Positions 41,058 through 51,623 are shown, counted from the stretch's first letter. The stretch: DNA of 64,000 nucleotides from Paraburkholderia phosphatilytica (GCF_003443895.1 NZ_QQOA01000003.1:62001-126000), one strand, 5' to 3'. The notes: a model not told the origin generated them from the letters alone. Numbers and translations: made by a program.

Positions 41058-42467
41058 TCAACCGCGCGCCTGCTCGAGCCGGTTCACCACCGTCTCGCGG
41101 CCGAACAGCATCAGCACGCTGTCGATCGACGGCGTATGCGTGGTGCCCGCCACCAGCAGACGCACGGGCATCGCGAGTTGCGGCATCTTCAGCTTGTGCG
41201 CGGCGAGCGTCGCCTTCAGCGCGGCGGCGATGCCCTCCTTCGTCCACTCGACCGTCTTCATCGCGTCCGCAAATTCGACGAGCGCGGGACGCACGGCGTC
41301 GGTCACGTGCTGCGCGATCGAGGCCGCATCGGGTTGCGGCACCGTGTAGAACATCGTCGCGTTCTGCGCGATCTCCTTCACCGTCGACGCGCGATCCTTC
41401 AGCAGACCGACGACCGAAGCGAGATCCGCGCCCTTCGCGAGCGTATCGTCGCTCACGCCGAGTTCGGCGAAGAACGGCCGCGCGAGTTCAGCCAGACGCG
41501 CGTTGTCCGCTTCCTTGATGTAGTGGTTGTTGAGCCACTTCAGCTTGTCGTGGTCGTACTGCGCCGGCGACTTGCCGAGATGCTCGAGATCGAACCATTC
41601 GACGAACTGCTCGCGCGTGAAGATCTCCGCGTCGCCATGCGACCAGCCGAGCCGCGCGAGGTAGTTCAGCACGGCCTCGGGCAGGAAGCCTTCGTCGCGA
41701 TAGCCGACCACGCTCATCGCGCCATGCCGCTTGCTCATCTTCTCGCCCTGCTCGTTCAGCACGGTGGGCAGATGCGCGTATACGGGCGGCTCGGCGCCGA
41801 GTGCGCGCAGGATGTTGATCTGCCGCGGCGTGTTGTTCACGTGATCGTCGCCGCGAATCACGTGCGTGATCTTCATGTCGAGATCGTCGACGACGACGCA
41901 AAAGTTGTAGGTCGGCGTGCCGTCCGGACGCGCGATCACGAGGTCGTCGAGTTCCTCGTTCGAAATCTCGATACGGCCTTTCACCGCGTCGTCCCACGCA
42001 ACGACGCCCGAGAGCGGGTTCCTGAAGCGCGTCACCGGTTCGACGCCCGCGGGCGGCGTGGGCAGCACCTTGCCCGGCTCCGGACGCCACGTGCCGTCGT
42101 AGCGCGGCTTCTCGCCGGCTTCGCGCTGGCGCTCGCGCAACGCGTCGAGTTCTTCCGTCGACATGTAGCACGGGTACACGAGGCCCTTCGCCTGCATCTC
42201 CTTCAGCACTTCGCGATACCGGTCCATGCGCTGCATCTGGTAGAACGGGCCTTCGTCGTAGTCGAGCTCGAGCCACGCCATGCCTTCGAGGATCGCATCG
42301 ACGGACTGCGTGGTGGAGCGCTCCACGTCCGTGTCTTCGATCCGCAGCACGAAGGCGCCCTTCATCCGGCGCGCGAACGCCCACGGATAGAGCGCGGAGC
42401 GGATGTTGCCGAGATGGATGAAACCGGTGGGGCTCGGAGCGAAGCGGGTACGAACGGAGGTGGTCAT
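41058..42467 (-). CDS. gltX: Glutamyl-tRNA synthetase
   Basis: 469 aa, class I synthetase charging tRNA-Glu. HIGH-type motif in [17 protein letters not shown] near the N-terminus, KMSKS-type [11 protein letters not shown] in the middle, and a helical anticodon-binding C-terminal half. In this genus a separate GlnRS or the GatCAB route cannot be judged from here. It lies directly upstream of two tRNA-Glu genes on the same strand. Confidence 0.98.
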   Translation of the reverse strand: MTTSVRTRFAPSPTGFIHLGNIRSALYPWAFARRMKGAFVLRIEDTDVERSTTQSVDAILEGMAWLELDYDEGPFYQMQRMDRYREVLKEMQAKGLVYPCYMSTEELDALRERQREAGEKPRYDGTWRPEPGKVLPTPPAGVEPVTRFRNPLSGVVAWDDAVKGRIEISNEELDDLVIARPDGTPTYNFCVVVDDLDMKITHVIRGDDHVNNTPRQINILRALGAEPPVYAHLPTVLNEQGEKMSKRHGAMSVVGYRDEGFLPEAVLNYLARLGWSHGDAEIFTREQFVEWFDLEHLGKSPAQYDHDKLKWLNNHYIKEADNARLAELARPFFAELGVSDDTLAKGADLASVVGLLKDRASTVKEIAQNATMFYTVPQPDAASIAQHVTDAVRPALVEFADAMKTVEWTKEGIAAALKATLAAHKLKMPQLAMPVRLLVAGTTHTPSIDSVLMLFGRETVVNRLEQARG

Positions 42468-42899
42468 AAGCGGTTACTCGAAGGCAGGCGCGTCGTGGCA
42501 AGGTGCTGCGCGCGGCTTGAAACGGCATTGAAGCGGATGTGGAGCGAGCCGCGCCGGGTCGCACGTTGAACCGCATCCGCACACGACGAAAGAAGAAAAA
42601 TGCGAGACGCGATTATACCTGCCGATGCCTGTTGAGCCGACCTGGCCGAACGGCCAGCGCGGGTTTTACAGGTGCCTGGTACGTGCCCACAGCCTTCGCG
42701 ACAGAGGCTTCGAAGACATGTTCCAGCGTTGCGCGAACACTTTGTTTTATGATGTGCGCGCGCTGCCCTGTCGTCACCGCGCGTAACCCGCACATGGCCG
42801 CGCGCGACGCTCGCCGCCGGCATCAGCGTCCCATCCGCCCCGCATCGTACGCGGCGCCGTCATCCGCACCACGCGGGCGCGCCGTAGCTGGAGAAACTG
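42468..42899. promoter_or_regulatory. Divergent gltX / patatin-gene region
   Basis: No convincing gene in 432 bp. A consensus -10 TATAAT for gltX lies on the minus strand at 42617-42612 (no good -35), about 145 bp before the ATG. On the plus strand TATGAT at 42748-42753 is a weak -10 candidate for the patatin gene. The rest shows nothing recognisable. Confidence 0.4.
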
Positions 42900-43859
42900 T
42901 TGAATCCGTCCTCGCCGAAACTGAGCCGCCGCAGCTTTTCGCTGGCGGCCGCTTCCGCTGTCCTCACCGCCTGCACGACCACGGGCGGCAAACCCGATAA
43001 CGTCACGCCGGCGCCGAATACCGCGTCCACCGCACCCGTCGTGCCGCCGCCCGTGCCGAAGGCGACGCGGCCGATCCGGGTCGGACTCGCGCTCGGCGGC
43101 GGCGCCGCGCGCGGCTTCGCGCACATCGGCGTGATCAAGGCGCTGGAGGCGCGCAACATCCAGGTCGACCTCGTCTGCGGTACGAGCGCGGGATCGGTCG
43201 TCGGTGCGCTGTACGCGTCGGGCATGAACGGCTTCGCGATCAACAAGCTCGCGCTGACGATGGACGAAGCATCGATCAGCGACTGGGCGATGCCGTTTCG
43301 CGCGCGCGGTTTCCTGCAGGGCGTCGCGCTGCAGAACTTCGTCGACTCGACGTTGAAGCACCGCCCGATCGAAAAGATGGCGAAGCCGCTCGGCATCGTG
43401 TCGACCGATCTGCGCACCGGCCAGCCGATCCTGTTCCAGCGCGGCGACACCGGCATCGCGGTGCGCGCGTCGTGCAGCGTGCCGTCGATCTTCGAGCCGG
43501 TGACGATCGGCGGCCACGAGTATGTGGACGGCGGCCTGGTGAGCCCGGTGCCGGCCGCGTTCGCGCGCAAGATGGGCGCCGATTTCGTGATCGCGGTGGA
43601 CATCTCCGCGCGCCCCGAAAGCGCGCAGACGACGAGCTCGTTCGACATCCTGCTGCAGACCTTCACGATCATGGGTCAGACGATCAAGACCTACGAACTC
43701 GAAAAATATGCCGACATCGTGATCACGCCGAACCTGGCCGCGATGAGCGGCAGCGACTTCGGGCAGCGCAACGCGGCCATTCTGGCGGGCGAGGAGGCGG
43801 TCGCGAAGATTGCGCCCGAGTTGCAGCGGCGGCTGGCCGCGAGCCGCGTAGCGGCGTGA
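42900..43859 (+). CDS. Patatin-like phospholipase, predicted lipoprotein (RssA-like)
   Basis: 319 aa. The catalytic dyad is visible: GTSAG with the nucleophile Ser and DGG in YVDGGLVSPVP, plus the oxyanion loop GGGAARGFAH. The N-terminus SRRSFSLAAASAVLTAC has a lipobox (LTAC) and a twin-arginine-like pair, so it is probably an exported lipoprotein; twin-Arg export is inference. The start is a TTG (42900) with GGAG seven bases upstream. RssA-type serine hydrolases act on lipids; the substrate is unknown. Convergent with the NlpC gene. Confidence 0.9.
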   Translation: MNPSSPKLSRRSFSLAAASAVLTACTTTGGKPDNVTPAPNTASTAPVVPPPVPKATRPIRVGLALGGGAARGFAHIGVIKALEARNIQVDLVCGTSAGSVVGALYASGMNGFAINKLALTMDEASISDWAMPFRARGFLQGVALQNFVDSTLKHRPIEKMAKPLGIVSTDLRTGQPILFQRGDTGIAVRASCSVPSIFEPVTIGGHEYVDGGLVSPVPAAFARKMGADFVIAVDISARPESAQTTSSFDILLQTFTIMGQTIKTYELEKYADIVITPNLAAMSGSDFGQRNAAILAGEEAVAKIAPELQRRLAASRVAA

Positions 43860-43952
43860 TTTGACGTACTGACGGGCGCCCGCGGATTCGCGGGCACTCG
43901 TCAGGCAACTTCCTGCGCGCGGCAAGCCGGTCAATCGCCGCCGCACAAAGAC

Positions 43953-43983
43953 AAACGCCCGTTCCATCCGGAACGGGCGTTTT
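43953..43983. terminator. Bidirectional terminator between the patatin and NlpC genes
   Basis: AAACGCCCGTTCC (43953-43965) pairs perfectly with GGAACGGGCGTTT (43970-43982) around a 4-nt loop; T/A flanks on both sides suit the convergent genes. Confidence 0.9.
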
Positions 43984-44005
43984 GCATCGTGGAAACCGGT
44001 CAAGC

Positions 44006-44680
44006 CTAGTTGTTGCCGCCGATCGTCGCGCTCACGCGCTGCTTCAGATCCTGCACATCGGGAATTTCCGCGTCGATGCGGCGCGCGCCGGTGAAGCGCT
44101 TTTCCCAGTAGCCGTCGTCCAGATCGTCGACGCGGATCGTGCTGCCGGTGGACGGCGAATGCACGAACTTGTTGTCGCCGATATAGATGCCTACGTGCGA
44201 CACCGCGCGGCGCATCGTGTTGAAGAACACGAGGTCGCCCGGTTTCAGGTCGGCGAGGCGAACCTTTTCGCCCACGTGGCTCATTTCCTCGGCGCGGCGC
44301 GGCAGCGACAGGCCCAGGGTGTCCTGGAACACGTAGCGCACGAAGCCGCTGCAATCGAGCCCGGAGTCCGGCGTGTTGCCGCCCCAACGGTAGCGCACGC
44401 CGATCATGTTCAGCGCGCCGACGACCACGTCGCCGGCCTTGCCCGCAACGCCCGACAGAAACGAACGGGCACCGCCTTCGGCGGATGCCGAATCGGTGCC
44501 TTGCGTGGAAGCCTGCTGGAGGGCTTGCGAAGTCGACGAACCGGAGCTCGTCGATGAGGCATTCTGGTTGAAACTGCTTACTTCGTCAGCGAAAACGCTG
44601 GGAGCTGCTGCAATCAGTACGCCAATGAACATCCCGGCGACGACGCGCGTACAAGCCTGGGTTAGGAATCGGTGCTGCAT
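44006..44680 (-). CDS. NlpC/P60-family peptidoglycan hydrolase (C40)
   Basis: 224 aa. Signal peptide in the first ~32 residues (RVVAGMFIGVLIAAAPSVFA), then a Ser/Gln/Ala linker, then a C40 domain: catalytic Cys in LDCSGFVRYVFQ, His in SHVGIYIGDNKFVHSP, and the third polar residue (FVHSP His). It probably cleaves gamma-D-Glu-DAP-type bonds in the periplasm. Single gene. Confidence 0.93.
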   Translation of the reverse strand: MQHRFLTQACTRVVAGMFIGVLIAAAPSVFADEVSSFNQNASSTSSGSSTSQALQQASTQGTDSASAEGGARSFLSGVAGKAGDVVVGALNMIGVRYRWGGNTPDSGLDCSGFVRYVFQDTLGLSLPRRAEEMSHVGEKVRLADLKPGDLVFFNTMRRAVSHVGIYIGDNKFVHSPSTGSTIRVDDLDDGYWEKRFTGARRIDAEIPDVQDLKQRVSATIGGNN

Positions 44681-44808
44681 TGGTCGGTATTTTTTGCTTA
44701 AGAAACAAGGGTCTGCGGAAAAAAGTTTCGTCGATACTAGCCAGTAAGTATTTGCCTGTCAAAACAAATAGAAAAAATCAATCGGTAGACGCACCCAATT
44801 GGTGAATG

Positions 44809-46446
44809 TCAAGCAACCTTTGAAGCTTTCAGCAATCGTCGGGTGTAAGGGTGCGACGGCTCGGCAAAAATCTGCTCCACGTCTCCAGCTTCGACGATCG
44901 AACCGTTCTGCATCACCGCGACCCGGTGCGCCATCGCGCCGATCACGGCAAGGTCGTGGCTGATGAACACGAAGCCGAGGTTGTGACGGTGCTGCAACGA
45001 CGACAGAAGTTTCAGCACCTGCTGCTGGATGGATACATCGAGCGCGCTCGTCGGTTCGTCGAGAATCAGGATGCGAGGCTCCAGTACAAGCGCCCTCGCG
45101 ATCGCGATGCGCTGCCGCTGGCCGCCGGAAAATTCGTGCGGATAGCGTTGCAGCACCGTGCGGTCGAGGCCGACCTCGCGCAGCACCGAGATCACCTTGT
45201 CGCGGCGCGCGGCGGCGTCAAGCTGCGGCCGATGCACACCGAGCCCTTCGCCGACGATCCGCTCGATGGTCTGGCGCGGTGAAAGCGAACTGAACGGATC
45301 CTGAAAGACCACCTGCATGTCGGAGCGCAGCGCCGTGCGCTCGCGGCCCTGAAAGGTGTCCAGCGCACGGCCCTGGAACTCGATCGTCCCCTCGCTCGTG
45401 CGCTGCAGGCCGAGCAGCGCCATCGCGAGTGTCGATTTACCCGATCCCGACTCGCCGACGATGCCGAGCGTCTCGCCCTGGCGCACCGCCAGCGTCGCGC
45501 TGTCCACCGCGCGAAAGTGGCCCGCGCGGAACCAGCCCGCGAAACCGGGCAGCTTCGTGCGAAAGTCGACGGAGACGTCACGCGCTTCGAGCAGCACCGG
45601 CGAGATCGGCAGCACCGGCACCACCGTGCGCTCCGGCCGGCTGTTCAGAAGCCGCTGCGTGTACGGATGCTGCGGCGACGTGAAGATCGTCTCGACCGGC
45701 CCGCTCTCGACGAGCACGCCCCTCTCCATCACCGCGACGCGGTGCGCGAAATGGCGCACGAGGTTGAGGTCGTGCGTGATCAGCAGCACGGCCATGCCGC
45801 GCCGTTCGGCCTCGTCGCGTTGCAGCTCGAGCAGCAGCTCGACGATCTGCTCGCGGATCGTCACGTCGAGCGCGGTAGTGGGTTCGTCCGCGAGCAGCAG
45901 GCGCGGCCGGCACGCAAGCGCCATCGCGATCATCGCGCGCTGCCGCTGTCCGCCCGACAGCTGATGCGGGTAGCTGTTCACGCGCTTGCCCGGCTCGGCG
46001 ATACCCGTGCGGTCGAGCAGCGCGACGGTTCGCCTGCGCGCTTCGGCGGCGCTCACGCCGTCGTGCAGCACGATGGTCTCCGAGATCTGCTCGCCGATCG
46101 TGTAGAGCGGGTTGAGCGCCGTCATCGGCTCCTGGAAGATCATCGCGATTTCGCTGCCGCGCAGGCCGCGCATGTCGCGCTCGCTCTTCGCGAGCAGGTC
46201 CTCGCCGTTGAAGCGGATCGCGCCGCTCACCTGCGCGTCGGCGAGCAGCCGCAGGATGGACAGCGCGGTGACGCTCTTGCCCGAACCGGATTCGCCGACG
46301 AGCGCGACGCGTTCGCCGCGGCCGATCGCGAGCGTGACGTCGTGCACCGCTTGCGACTCGCCGAACGCAACCGAGAGCCGCTCAAGCGACAGCAGCGGCC
46401 CCGCGGCGTCGCCTTGCGGCGCAGTGGATGTCGGAGCCGTGCTCAC
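44809..46446 (-). CDS. yejF: Peptide ABC transporter ATP-binding protein, YejF-type (two NBDs)
   Basis: 545 aa. Two fused ABC ATPase domains, each with Walker A GESGSGKS (first at 51-58), signature [16 protein letters not shown] and Walker B, and the C-terminal oligopeptide-type region with [10 protein letters not shown] (QHPYTQRLL) repeated near each domain end. Energises uptake of peptides via YejB/YejE. The start is GTG overlapping the yejE stop by four bases (GTGA), the last gene of the yejABEF unit. Confidence 0.94.
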   Translation of the reverse strand: MSTAPTSTAPQGDAAGPLLSLERLSVAFGESQAVHDVTLAIGRGERVALVGESGSGKSVTALSILRLLADAQVSGAIRFNGEDLLAKSERDMRGLRGSEIAMIFQEPMTALNPLYTIGEQISETIVLHDGVSAAEARRRTVALLDRTGIAEPGKRVNSYPHQLSGGQRQRAMIAMALACRPRLLLADEPTTALDVTIREQIVELLLELQRDEAERRGMAVLLITHDLNLVRHFAHRVAVMERGVLVESGPVETIFTSPQHPYTQRLLNSRPERTVVPVLPISPVLLEARDVSVDFRTKLPGFAGWFRAGHFRAVDSATLAVRQGETLGIVGESGSGKSTLAMALLGLQRTSEGTIEFQGRALDTFQGRERTALRSDMQVVFQDPFSSLSPRQTIERIVGEGLGVHRPQLDAAARRDKVISVLREVGLDRTVLQRYPHEFSGGQRQRIAIARALVLEPRILILDEPTSALDVSIQQQVLKLLSSLQHRHNLGFVFISHDLAVIGAMAHRVAVMQNGSIVEAGDVEQIFAEPSHPYTRRLLKASKVA

Positions 46447-47549
46447 TGGTTGCCTCCGGCGCGCATCGCATCGCCAATCCGCGTATCGAGCGCATTGCGC
46501 AGCGCGTCGCCCATGAAGGTCAGCAGCAGCAGCATGAGCACCAGCACGCCGAACGTGGACAGCGAGATCCACCATGCGTCGAGATTCGCCTTGCCCTGCG
46601 CGAGCAGTTCGCCGAGGCTCGGCGTGGGCGGCGGCACACCGAGGCCAAGAAAATCGAGGCTCGTGAGCGCGAGAATCGCGCCGCTCATCCGGAACGGCAG
46701 GAACGTGATCACCGGCGTGAGGCTGTTCGGCAGCACGTGCCGCCAGATGATCTGCCAGTTCGGCAGGCCAAGCGCACGCGCGGCGCGCACGTAGTCCTGC
46801 GTGCGGTTGCGCAGGAACTCCGCGCGCACGTAGTCCGACAGGCCGATCCAGCCGAACAGCGACAGCAGCACGATCAGCAGGATGAAGCCGGGCTCGAAGA
46901 TCGACGAGAAGATGATCAGCAGATAGAGCTCGGGCATTGCGCTCCAGATCTCGATCAGACGCTGGCCGATGATGTCGGTCTTGCCGCCGAAATAGCCCTG
47001 CACCGCGCCCGCGAGCACGCCGAGCACGGTGCCGATCAGCGTCAGCACGAGCGCGAACTCGACCGATACGCCGAAGCCGTACAGCAGCCGCGCGAACACG
47101 TCGCGGCCGCGGTCGTCGGTGCCGAGCCAGTTTTCGCGCGACGGCGGCGCCGGGTTCGGCGCCTTCGAGAAGTAGTTGAGCGTGTCGTAGTAGTAGTGAT
47201 TCGGCGGATAGATCGCGAAGTTGCCCGGCGCGTCGAGCCGCTTCTTCACGTACGGGTCGAGATAGTCGGCGGGCGTCGGGAAGTCGCCGCCGAACGCCGT
47301 CTCCGGATACGTCTTCACGATCGGGAAGTACAGATGCCCGTCGTAGCGCGCGACGATCGGCTTGTCGTTGCACCACAGCGGCCCCGCCACGCTCGCAACG
47401 AACGCGACGATGAACACGACAAGGCTCCAGTAGCCGAGACGCTGCTGGCGAAACCGTTGCCACACGCGGCGCATCGGCGAAGGCGACACGAACGCCCGCA
47501 CAGTGCGGTCGCGCGACGACGAATCGGGTTGAACGCGGGCCCGGCTCAA
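46443..47549 (-). CDS. yejE: Peptide ABC transporter permease, YejE-type
   Basis: 368 aa from a TTG at 47549 that has GGAGGG eight bases before it and follows the yejB stop by one base. An ATG at 47474 would give 343 aa, the E. coli YejE length, and starts the conserved MRRVWQRFRQQRLGYWSL. Six membrane segments and the EAA-type loop (YVRAARALGLPNW) identify a permease of the OppC/DppC class. The RYDGHLYFPIV and NWLGTDDRGRDVFAR blocks are YejE-like. Start choice is not settled. Confidence 0.92.
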   Translation of the reverse strand: MSRARVQPDSSSRDRTVRAFVSPSPMRRVWQRFRQQRLGYWSLVVFIVAFVASVAGPLWCNDKPIVARYDGHLYFPIVKTYPETAFGGDFPTPADYLDPYVKKRLDAPGNFAIYPPNHYYYDTLNYFSKAPNPAPPSRENWLGTDDRGRDVFARLLYGFGVSVEFALVLTLIGTVLGVLAGAVQGYFGGKTDIIGQRLIEIWSAMPELYLLIIFSSIFEPGFILLIVLLSLFGWIGLSDYVRAEFLRNRTQDYVRAARALGLPNWQIIWRHVLPNSLTPVITFLPFRMSGAILALTSLDFLGLGVPPPTPSLGELLAQGKANLDAWWISLSTFGVLVLMLLLLTFMGDALRNALDTRIGDAMRAGGNQ

Positions 47550-47550
47550 G

Positions 47551-48588
47551 TCAGCCCTCCAGTTGTTCGAATTGAATGCGCGGGTCGACCCACACATAGC
47601 AGAGGTCGGAAATCAGCTTGGTCGCGAGGCCGATCAGCGTGAATACGTAGAGCGTGCCGAGCACCACCGGATAGTCGCGCTGCTGCACCGACTGGTACGA
47701 CAGCAGGCCGAGCCCGTCGAGCGAGAACAGCGTCTCGATCAGCAGGCTGCCGGTAAAGAACGCGCCGATGAACGCCGCCGGAAAGCCGACGATGAGCGGC
47801 AGCGACGCATTGCGGAAGATGTGCTTCCACAGCACGCGCCGCTCCGAGAGCCCCTTCGCGCGCGCGGTGAGCACGTACTGCTTGCGGACTTCGTCGAGGA
47901 ACGCGTTCTTCGTCAGCATCGTGACGACCGCGAAACTGCCCACCACCGATGCGATCACGGGCAGCGTGATGTGCCACAGGTAGTCCGTGATCTTGCCGAG
48001 GATGCTGAGGTCGGCCCAGTTGTCGGACACGAGATTGCGCAGCGGAAAGATCTGCAGGAACGAGCCGCCGCCGAACAGCACGAGCAGCAGCACGCCCAGC
48101 ACAAAACCGGGAATCGCGTAACCGGTCAGCACGATGACGCTCGTCACCAGATCGAAGCGCGAGCCGTTGCGGATCGCCTTCGCGATGCCGAGCGGCACCG
48201 ATATCAGATAGGTGAGGAAGAACGTCCACAGGCCGATGCTGATCGACACCGGCAGCTTCGACACGATCAGCGACCACACGCTCTGATGCCGGAAGTAGCT
48301 CTGTCCGAGATCGAAGCGTGCGAAGCGCGACAGCATCAGCCAGTAGCGCGTGAGCGGCGGCTTGTCGAACCCGTAGAGCGCCTTCAGCTGCGCGATCTGC
48401 TGCGCGTCGACGCCGGTGTGCGCGCGCAGCCCGAACGGCGCGCCCTTCTCCGTGCTCTGCCGCAGCTGATGCACGTACTGTTCGACGGGACCGCCCGGCA
48501 CGAACTGGATCACGGCGAAGGTCACGGTCAGCACGCCGAGCAGCGTCGGGATCATCAGCAGCAGGCGTTTGAGGATGTAGCTCCACAT
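47551..48588 (-). CDS. yejB: Peptide ABC transporter permease, YejB-type
   Basis: 345 aa, six membrane segments, DppB/OppB-class permease: starts MWSYILKRLLLMIPTLLGV, includes the periplasmic insert and the EAA loop YVLTARAKGLSERRVLW. Partner of YejE in the inner-membrane pore. Second gene of the unit, ending one base before the yejE TTG. Confidence 0.95.
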   Translation of the reverse strand: MWSYILKRLLLMIPTLLGVLTVTFAVIQFVPGGPVEQYVHQLRQSTEKGAPFGLRAHTGVDAQQIAQLKALYGFDKPPLTRYWLMLSRFARFDLGQSYFRHQSVWSLIVSKLPVSISIGLWTFFLTYLISVPLGIAKAIRNGSRFDLVTSVIVLTGYAIPGFVLGVLLLVLFGGGSFLQIFPLRNLVSDNWADLSILGKITDYLWHITLPVIASVVGSFAVVTMLTKNAFLDEVRKQYVLTARAKGLSERRVLWKHIFRNASLPLIVGFPAAFIGAFFTGSLLIETLFSLDGLGLLSYQSVQQRDYPVVLGTLYVFTLIGLATKLISDLCYVWVDPRIQFEQLEG

Positions 48589-48646
48589 AGGCGGCGATCC
48601 GGTGACGGTTCAGGATGCGTGTTCAGCAAGGACAACCGGACGCCGC

Positions 48647-50608
48647 TCAATGCGGCGCCCACCACCACATCGATACGACCCAGTCTTCGGCGGAATAGTA
48701 CAGCGGCAGGGTCGTCGGCCAGTGCAGATCGCGCCTGAAGGCAATGCGGTGCGTCGCGTTGTACCACTGCGGGACCACATAATAGCCATGCATCAGCACC
48801 CGGTCGAGCGCGTGGACCGCGTCGGTCAGTTGCTGCAGCGTCTGCGCGCGCACGAGCGCATTCAGGATCGCATCGACCGCGGGCGATTTCAGCCCGATGA
48901 AATTGCTCGACCCCGGCGTATCGGCCGCCTTGCTGCCGAAGCGGTCGATCTGGTCGGTGCCTGGCACCTGCACGCCCGGCATGTTGAGAATGGTCGCGTC
49001 GAAGTCGAATGCATCGAGCCGCTTCTGGTACACCGCGAAATCGGCCAGCCGATAGTTGGCCGTAATGCCAAGCTTCGCGAGATTGCGCTGATACGGCGCG
49101 ATGACCTGCTGCATCACGTCGCTGCCGCCCGAGTCGTCGAGAATCTCGAACGTAAGCGGCTCGCCCTTCGCGTTGCGCAGCGCGCCGTCGCGATAGTGCC
49201 AGCCCGCCTCCTCCAGCAGCGCGCGCGCCGCTAGCAGATTCGCGCGAAGCGAGCCCGGCGGGTCCGTATCCGGCTGCGTGGGTGGCGGCCCGAACACGGC
49301 TGGATCGAGCTGCGCGCGCCAGGGGTTCAGCAGCGCGAGTTCCCCCGGCGAAGGCAAGCCCTTCGCCTGCAGATCGGTGCCGGCGAAATAGCTGTCGGTG
49401 CGCGTGTACTGGCTGTAGAACAGCTGCCGGTTGAGCCACTGGAAATCCAGCGCGAGATCGAGCGCCTTGCGCACCCGCTTGTCCTGGAAGAGCGGCCGGC
49501 GCAGGTTCAGATAGATGCCCTGCATGCCCGAGCCGTTGTGCTGCGGGAACTGGCACTTCAGCAGTTCGCCGTCGTCAAATTTCTTGCCGACGTCGCGACG
49601 CACCCAGTTGCGCGACACGTATTCGACGAGCGCGTCGTACTCGCCCGCCTTGAATGCCTCGAGCTTCGCGACCGTGTCCGAATAGAGCTTGTAGACGACG
49701 TGATCGAAGTTGTTCGTGCCGACGCGCACCGGCAGATTCACGCCCCAGTAGTGCGGATCGCGCCTGTAAGTGATCGTGCGGCCGTTCCGGTAGCTCTCGA
49801 TCAGATACGGGCCGCTCGCGATCGGCGTTTCGAACGTCAGCTGGTCGAACGGCGTGCGGGTGCCGTCGGGCTTCACGCCCCACTTGTGCGAGAACACCGG
49901 CATGCCGCCCGCGAGGAACGGCAGCTCGCGGCTGCGGTCCCGAAACACGAAGCGCACCGTGTGCGGATCGATCACGTCCACGCGCGTGATCTCCGCGAAA
50001 TACGCGGCGAATTGCGGCGCGGCCTGCGGGCTCTTCAGCGTGTCGAACGAATAGCGGACGTCTTCCGCGAGCACCGGGTCGCCATTGGAGAAGCGCGCGC
50101 GCGGATTGATGTGGAAGGTGGTGGACAGACCATCGGGGGCGATGCTCACGTCGTCCGCGAGCAGACCGTAGGCTGACGCAAGCTCGTCCGAGCTGCCGGT
50201 TAGCAGACTCTCGAACAGCATGCCGATACCCGGCGCGGGATTGCCGCGCAACGTGAACGGATTGAACTTGTCGAAGCTCGTCTGCCGGTCGGGATTCGCG
50301 AGCACGAGCGTGCCGCCCTTCGGCGCATCCGGGTTCACATAGTCGAAGTGCGTGAAATTCGCCGGATATTTCGGTTCGCCGTACTGCGCGATCGCATAGA
50401 CCGCGTACGCCGGCGATGCGATAAAACCGGCCGCGAAGATGCATGCGGCGGCAACGAAAACCATCACGCCGCGTTCACGCGACGAGCGCGCCGCAGGTAC
50501 ACGCGTCGCACGCAGCAGCCCCGAAGGACCCTCCGCGCGTGAAGGTCCACAGACGACAGCACGCGATACCGCGCGTAACGCTTCGATCCATCGCGAGCCA
50601 GTGGTCAT
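48647..50608 (-). CDS. yejA: Periplasmic peptide-binding protein, YejA-type
   Basis: 653 aa from the ATG at 50608. Extracellular solute-binding family 5. Residues ~48-70 hold the hydrophobic core of a signal peptide (MVFVAAACIFAAGFIASPAYA), preceded by an unusually long, Arg/Ser-rich n-region; an in-frame ATG right before that core could be the true start, though without a visible Shine-Dalgarno. The mature part begins YAIAQYGEPKYPANF, typical of YejA. First gene of the yejABEF unit; E. coli Yej imports microcin C and N-formylated peptides. Confidence 0.93.
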   Translation of the reverse strand: MTTGSRWIEALRAVSRAVVCGPSRAEGPSGLLRATRVPAARSSRERGVMVFVAAACIFAAGFIASPAYAVYAIAQYGEPKYPANFTHFDYVNPDAPKGGTLVLANPDRQTSFDKFNPFTLRGNPAPGIGMLFESLLTGSSDELASAYGLLADDVSIAPDGLSTTFHINPRARFSNGDPVLAEDVRYSFDTLKSPQAAPQFAAYFAEITRVDVIDPHTVRFVFRDRSRELPFLAGGMPVFSHKWGVKPDGTRTPFDQLTFETPIASGPYLIESYRNGRTITYRRDPHYWGVNLPVRVGTNNFDHVVYKLYSDTVAKLEAFKAGEYDALVEYVSRNWVRRDVGKKFDDGELLKCQFPQHNGSGMQGIYLNLRRPLFQDKRVRKALDLALDFQWLNRQLFYSQYTRTDSYFAGTDLQAKGLPSPGELALLNPWRAQLDPAVFGPPPTQPDTDPPGSLRANLLAARALLEEAGWHYRDGALRNAKGEPLTFEILDDSGGSDVMQQVIAPYQRNLAKLGITANYRLADFAVYQKRLDAFDFDATILNMPGVQVPGTDQIDRFGSKAADTPGSSNFIGLKSPAVDAILNALVRAQTLQQLTDAVHALDRVLMHGYYVVPQWYNATHRIAFRRDLHWPTTLPLYYSAEDWVVSMWWWAPH

Positions 50609-50763
50609 GGGTGAGGGTTGGGCCTGTGCGGGAAGGTGGACAGTTGCAATGTGAGACAATTCTATCCAAAATCCTGCGCGCTCCCGTACAACCGAACGGC
50701 TAACGTTCCGCTTTGCGCAGTGGAATTGGCCCGGGACGCGCGTTGACTTCACCAGGAGATTTC
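50609..50763. promoter_or_regulatory. Divergent yejA / fabI promoter region
   Basis: A weak fabI promoter candidate: TTGCAA 50644-50649, 17-bp spacer, CAAAAT 50667-50672. On the minus strand TAGAAT (50664-50659) could be a -10 for yejA. The two overlap, so the genes may compete or share control. Confidence 0.35.
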
Positions 50764-51552
50764 ATGGGCTTTCTCGCTGACAAACGAATCCTGATCACGG
50801 GCCTGCTGTCGAGCCGTTCCATCGCGTACGGCATCGCTCAGGCCTGCAAGCGCGAAGGCGCGGAACTCGCGTTCACCTACGTCGGCGACCGGTTCAAGGA
50901 CCGCATCACCGAATTCGCGACGGAATTCGGCAGCAACCTCGTGTTCCCGTGCGACGTCGGCGACGACGCGCAGATCGAAGCGCTCTTCGCTTCGCTGAAG
51001 GAGCACTGGCCGACGCTCGACGGCCTCGTGCATTCGATCGGCTTTGCGCCGCGCGAAGCGATCGCCGGCGACTTCCTCGAGGGCATGTCGCGTGAAAACT
51101 TCCGCATCGCGCACGACATCTCCGCGTACAGCTTCCCGGCGCTCGCGAAGGCCGCGCTGCCGATGCTGTCCGACGACGCGTCGCTGCTCACGCTCACCTA
51201 TCTGGGCGCCGAACGCGCGATCCCGAACTACAACACGATGGGCCTCGCGAAGGCATCGCTCGAAGCGAGCGTGCGTTATCTCGCGGTATCGCTCGGCGGC
51301 AAGGGCATCCGCGTGAACGGCATTTCGGCCGGCCCGATCAAGACGCTCGCGGCGAGCGGCATCAAGGGCTTCGGCAAGATCCTCGATTTCGTGACGGACA
51401 ACGCGCCGCTTAAGCGCAACGTGACGATCGAGCAGGTCGGCAACACGGCCGCGTTCCTGCTGTCCGATCTGTCGGCCGGCGTGACCGCGGAGATCGTACA
51501 CGTCGACAGCGGATTCAGCTCGGTGGTCGGCGGGATGGCCGGACTCGAGTGA
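50764..51552 (+). CDS. fabI: Enoyl-[acyl-carrier-protein] reductase [NADH]
   Basis: 262 aa, standard FabI. Last step of each round of type II fatty acid synthesis. SDR variant: N-terminal [20 protein letters not shown] with the NAD loop, catalytic Tyr-x6-Lys as YNTMGLAK, and [11 protein letters not shown], where triclosan-class inhibitors bind. The ATG at 50764 has AGGAGA seven bases upstream; the frame opens 17 codons earlier without similarity. Confidence 0.97.
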   Translation: MGFLADKRILITGLLSSRSIAYGIAQACKREGAELAFTYVGDRFKDRITEFATEFGSNLVFPCDVGDDAQIEALFASLKEHWPTLDGLVHSIGFAPREAIAGDFLEGMSRENFRIAHDISAYSFPALAKAALPMLSDDASLLTLTYLGAERAIPNYNTMGLAKASLEASVRYLAVSLGGKGIRVNGISAGPIKTLAASGIKGFGKILDFVTDNAPLKRNVTIEQVGNTAAFLLSDLSAGVTAEIVHVDSGFSSVVGGMAGLE

Positions 51553-51580
51553 CGATGCGCGTACGCTAACGCGCAGGCAC

Positions 51581-51610
51581 AAAAAAACCGCCTTCTTCGG
51601 GCGGTTTTTT
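51581..51610. terminator. Bidirectional terminator after fabI
   Basis: AAAAACCGCC (51583-51592) pairs with GGCGGTTTTT (51600-51609), seven A and six T at the ends. It serves fabI and the convergent secreted-protein gene, whose stop is 14 bp away. Confidence 0.93.
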
Positions 51611-51623
51611 CATGGTGCTTCCA

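Noticed and set aside
42613..42795. 60-codon minus-strand frame upstream of gltX
   Set aside because: No ribosome binding site or recognisable domain; lies in the divergent promoter region.
44809..47463. A single 884-codon frame covering yejF and part of yejE
   Set aside because: The first ~340 codons are an out-of-frame reading of yejE; the GTG at 46446 overlapping the yejE stop is the true yejF start.
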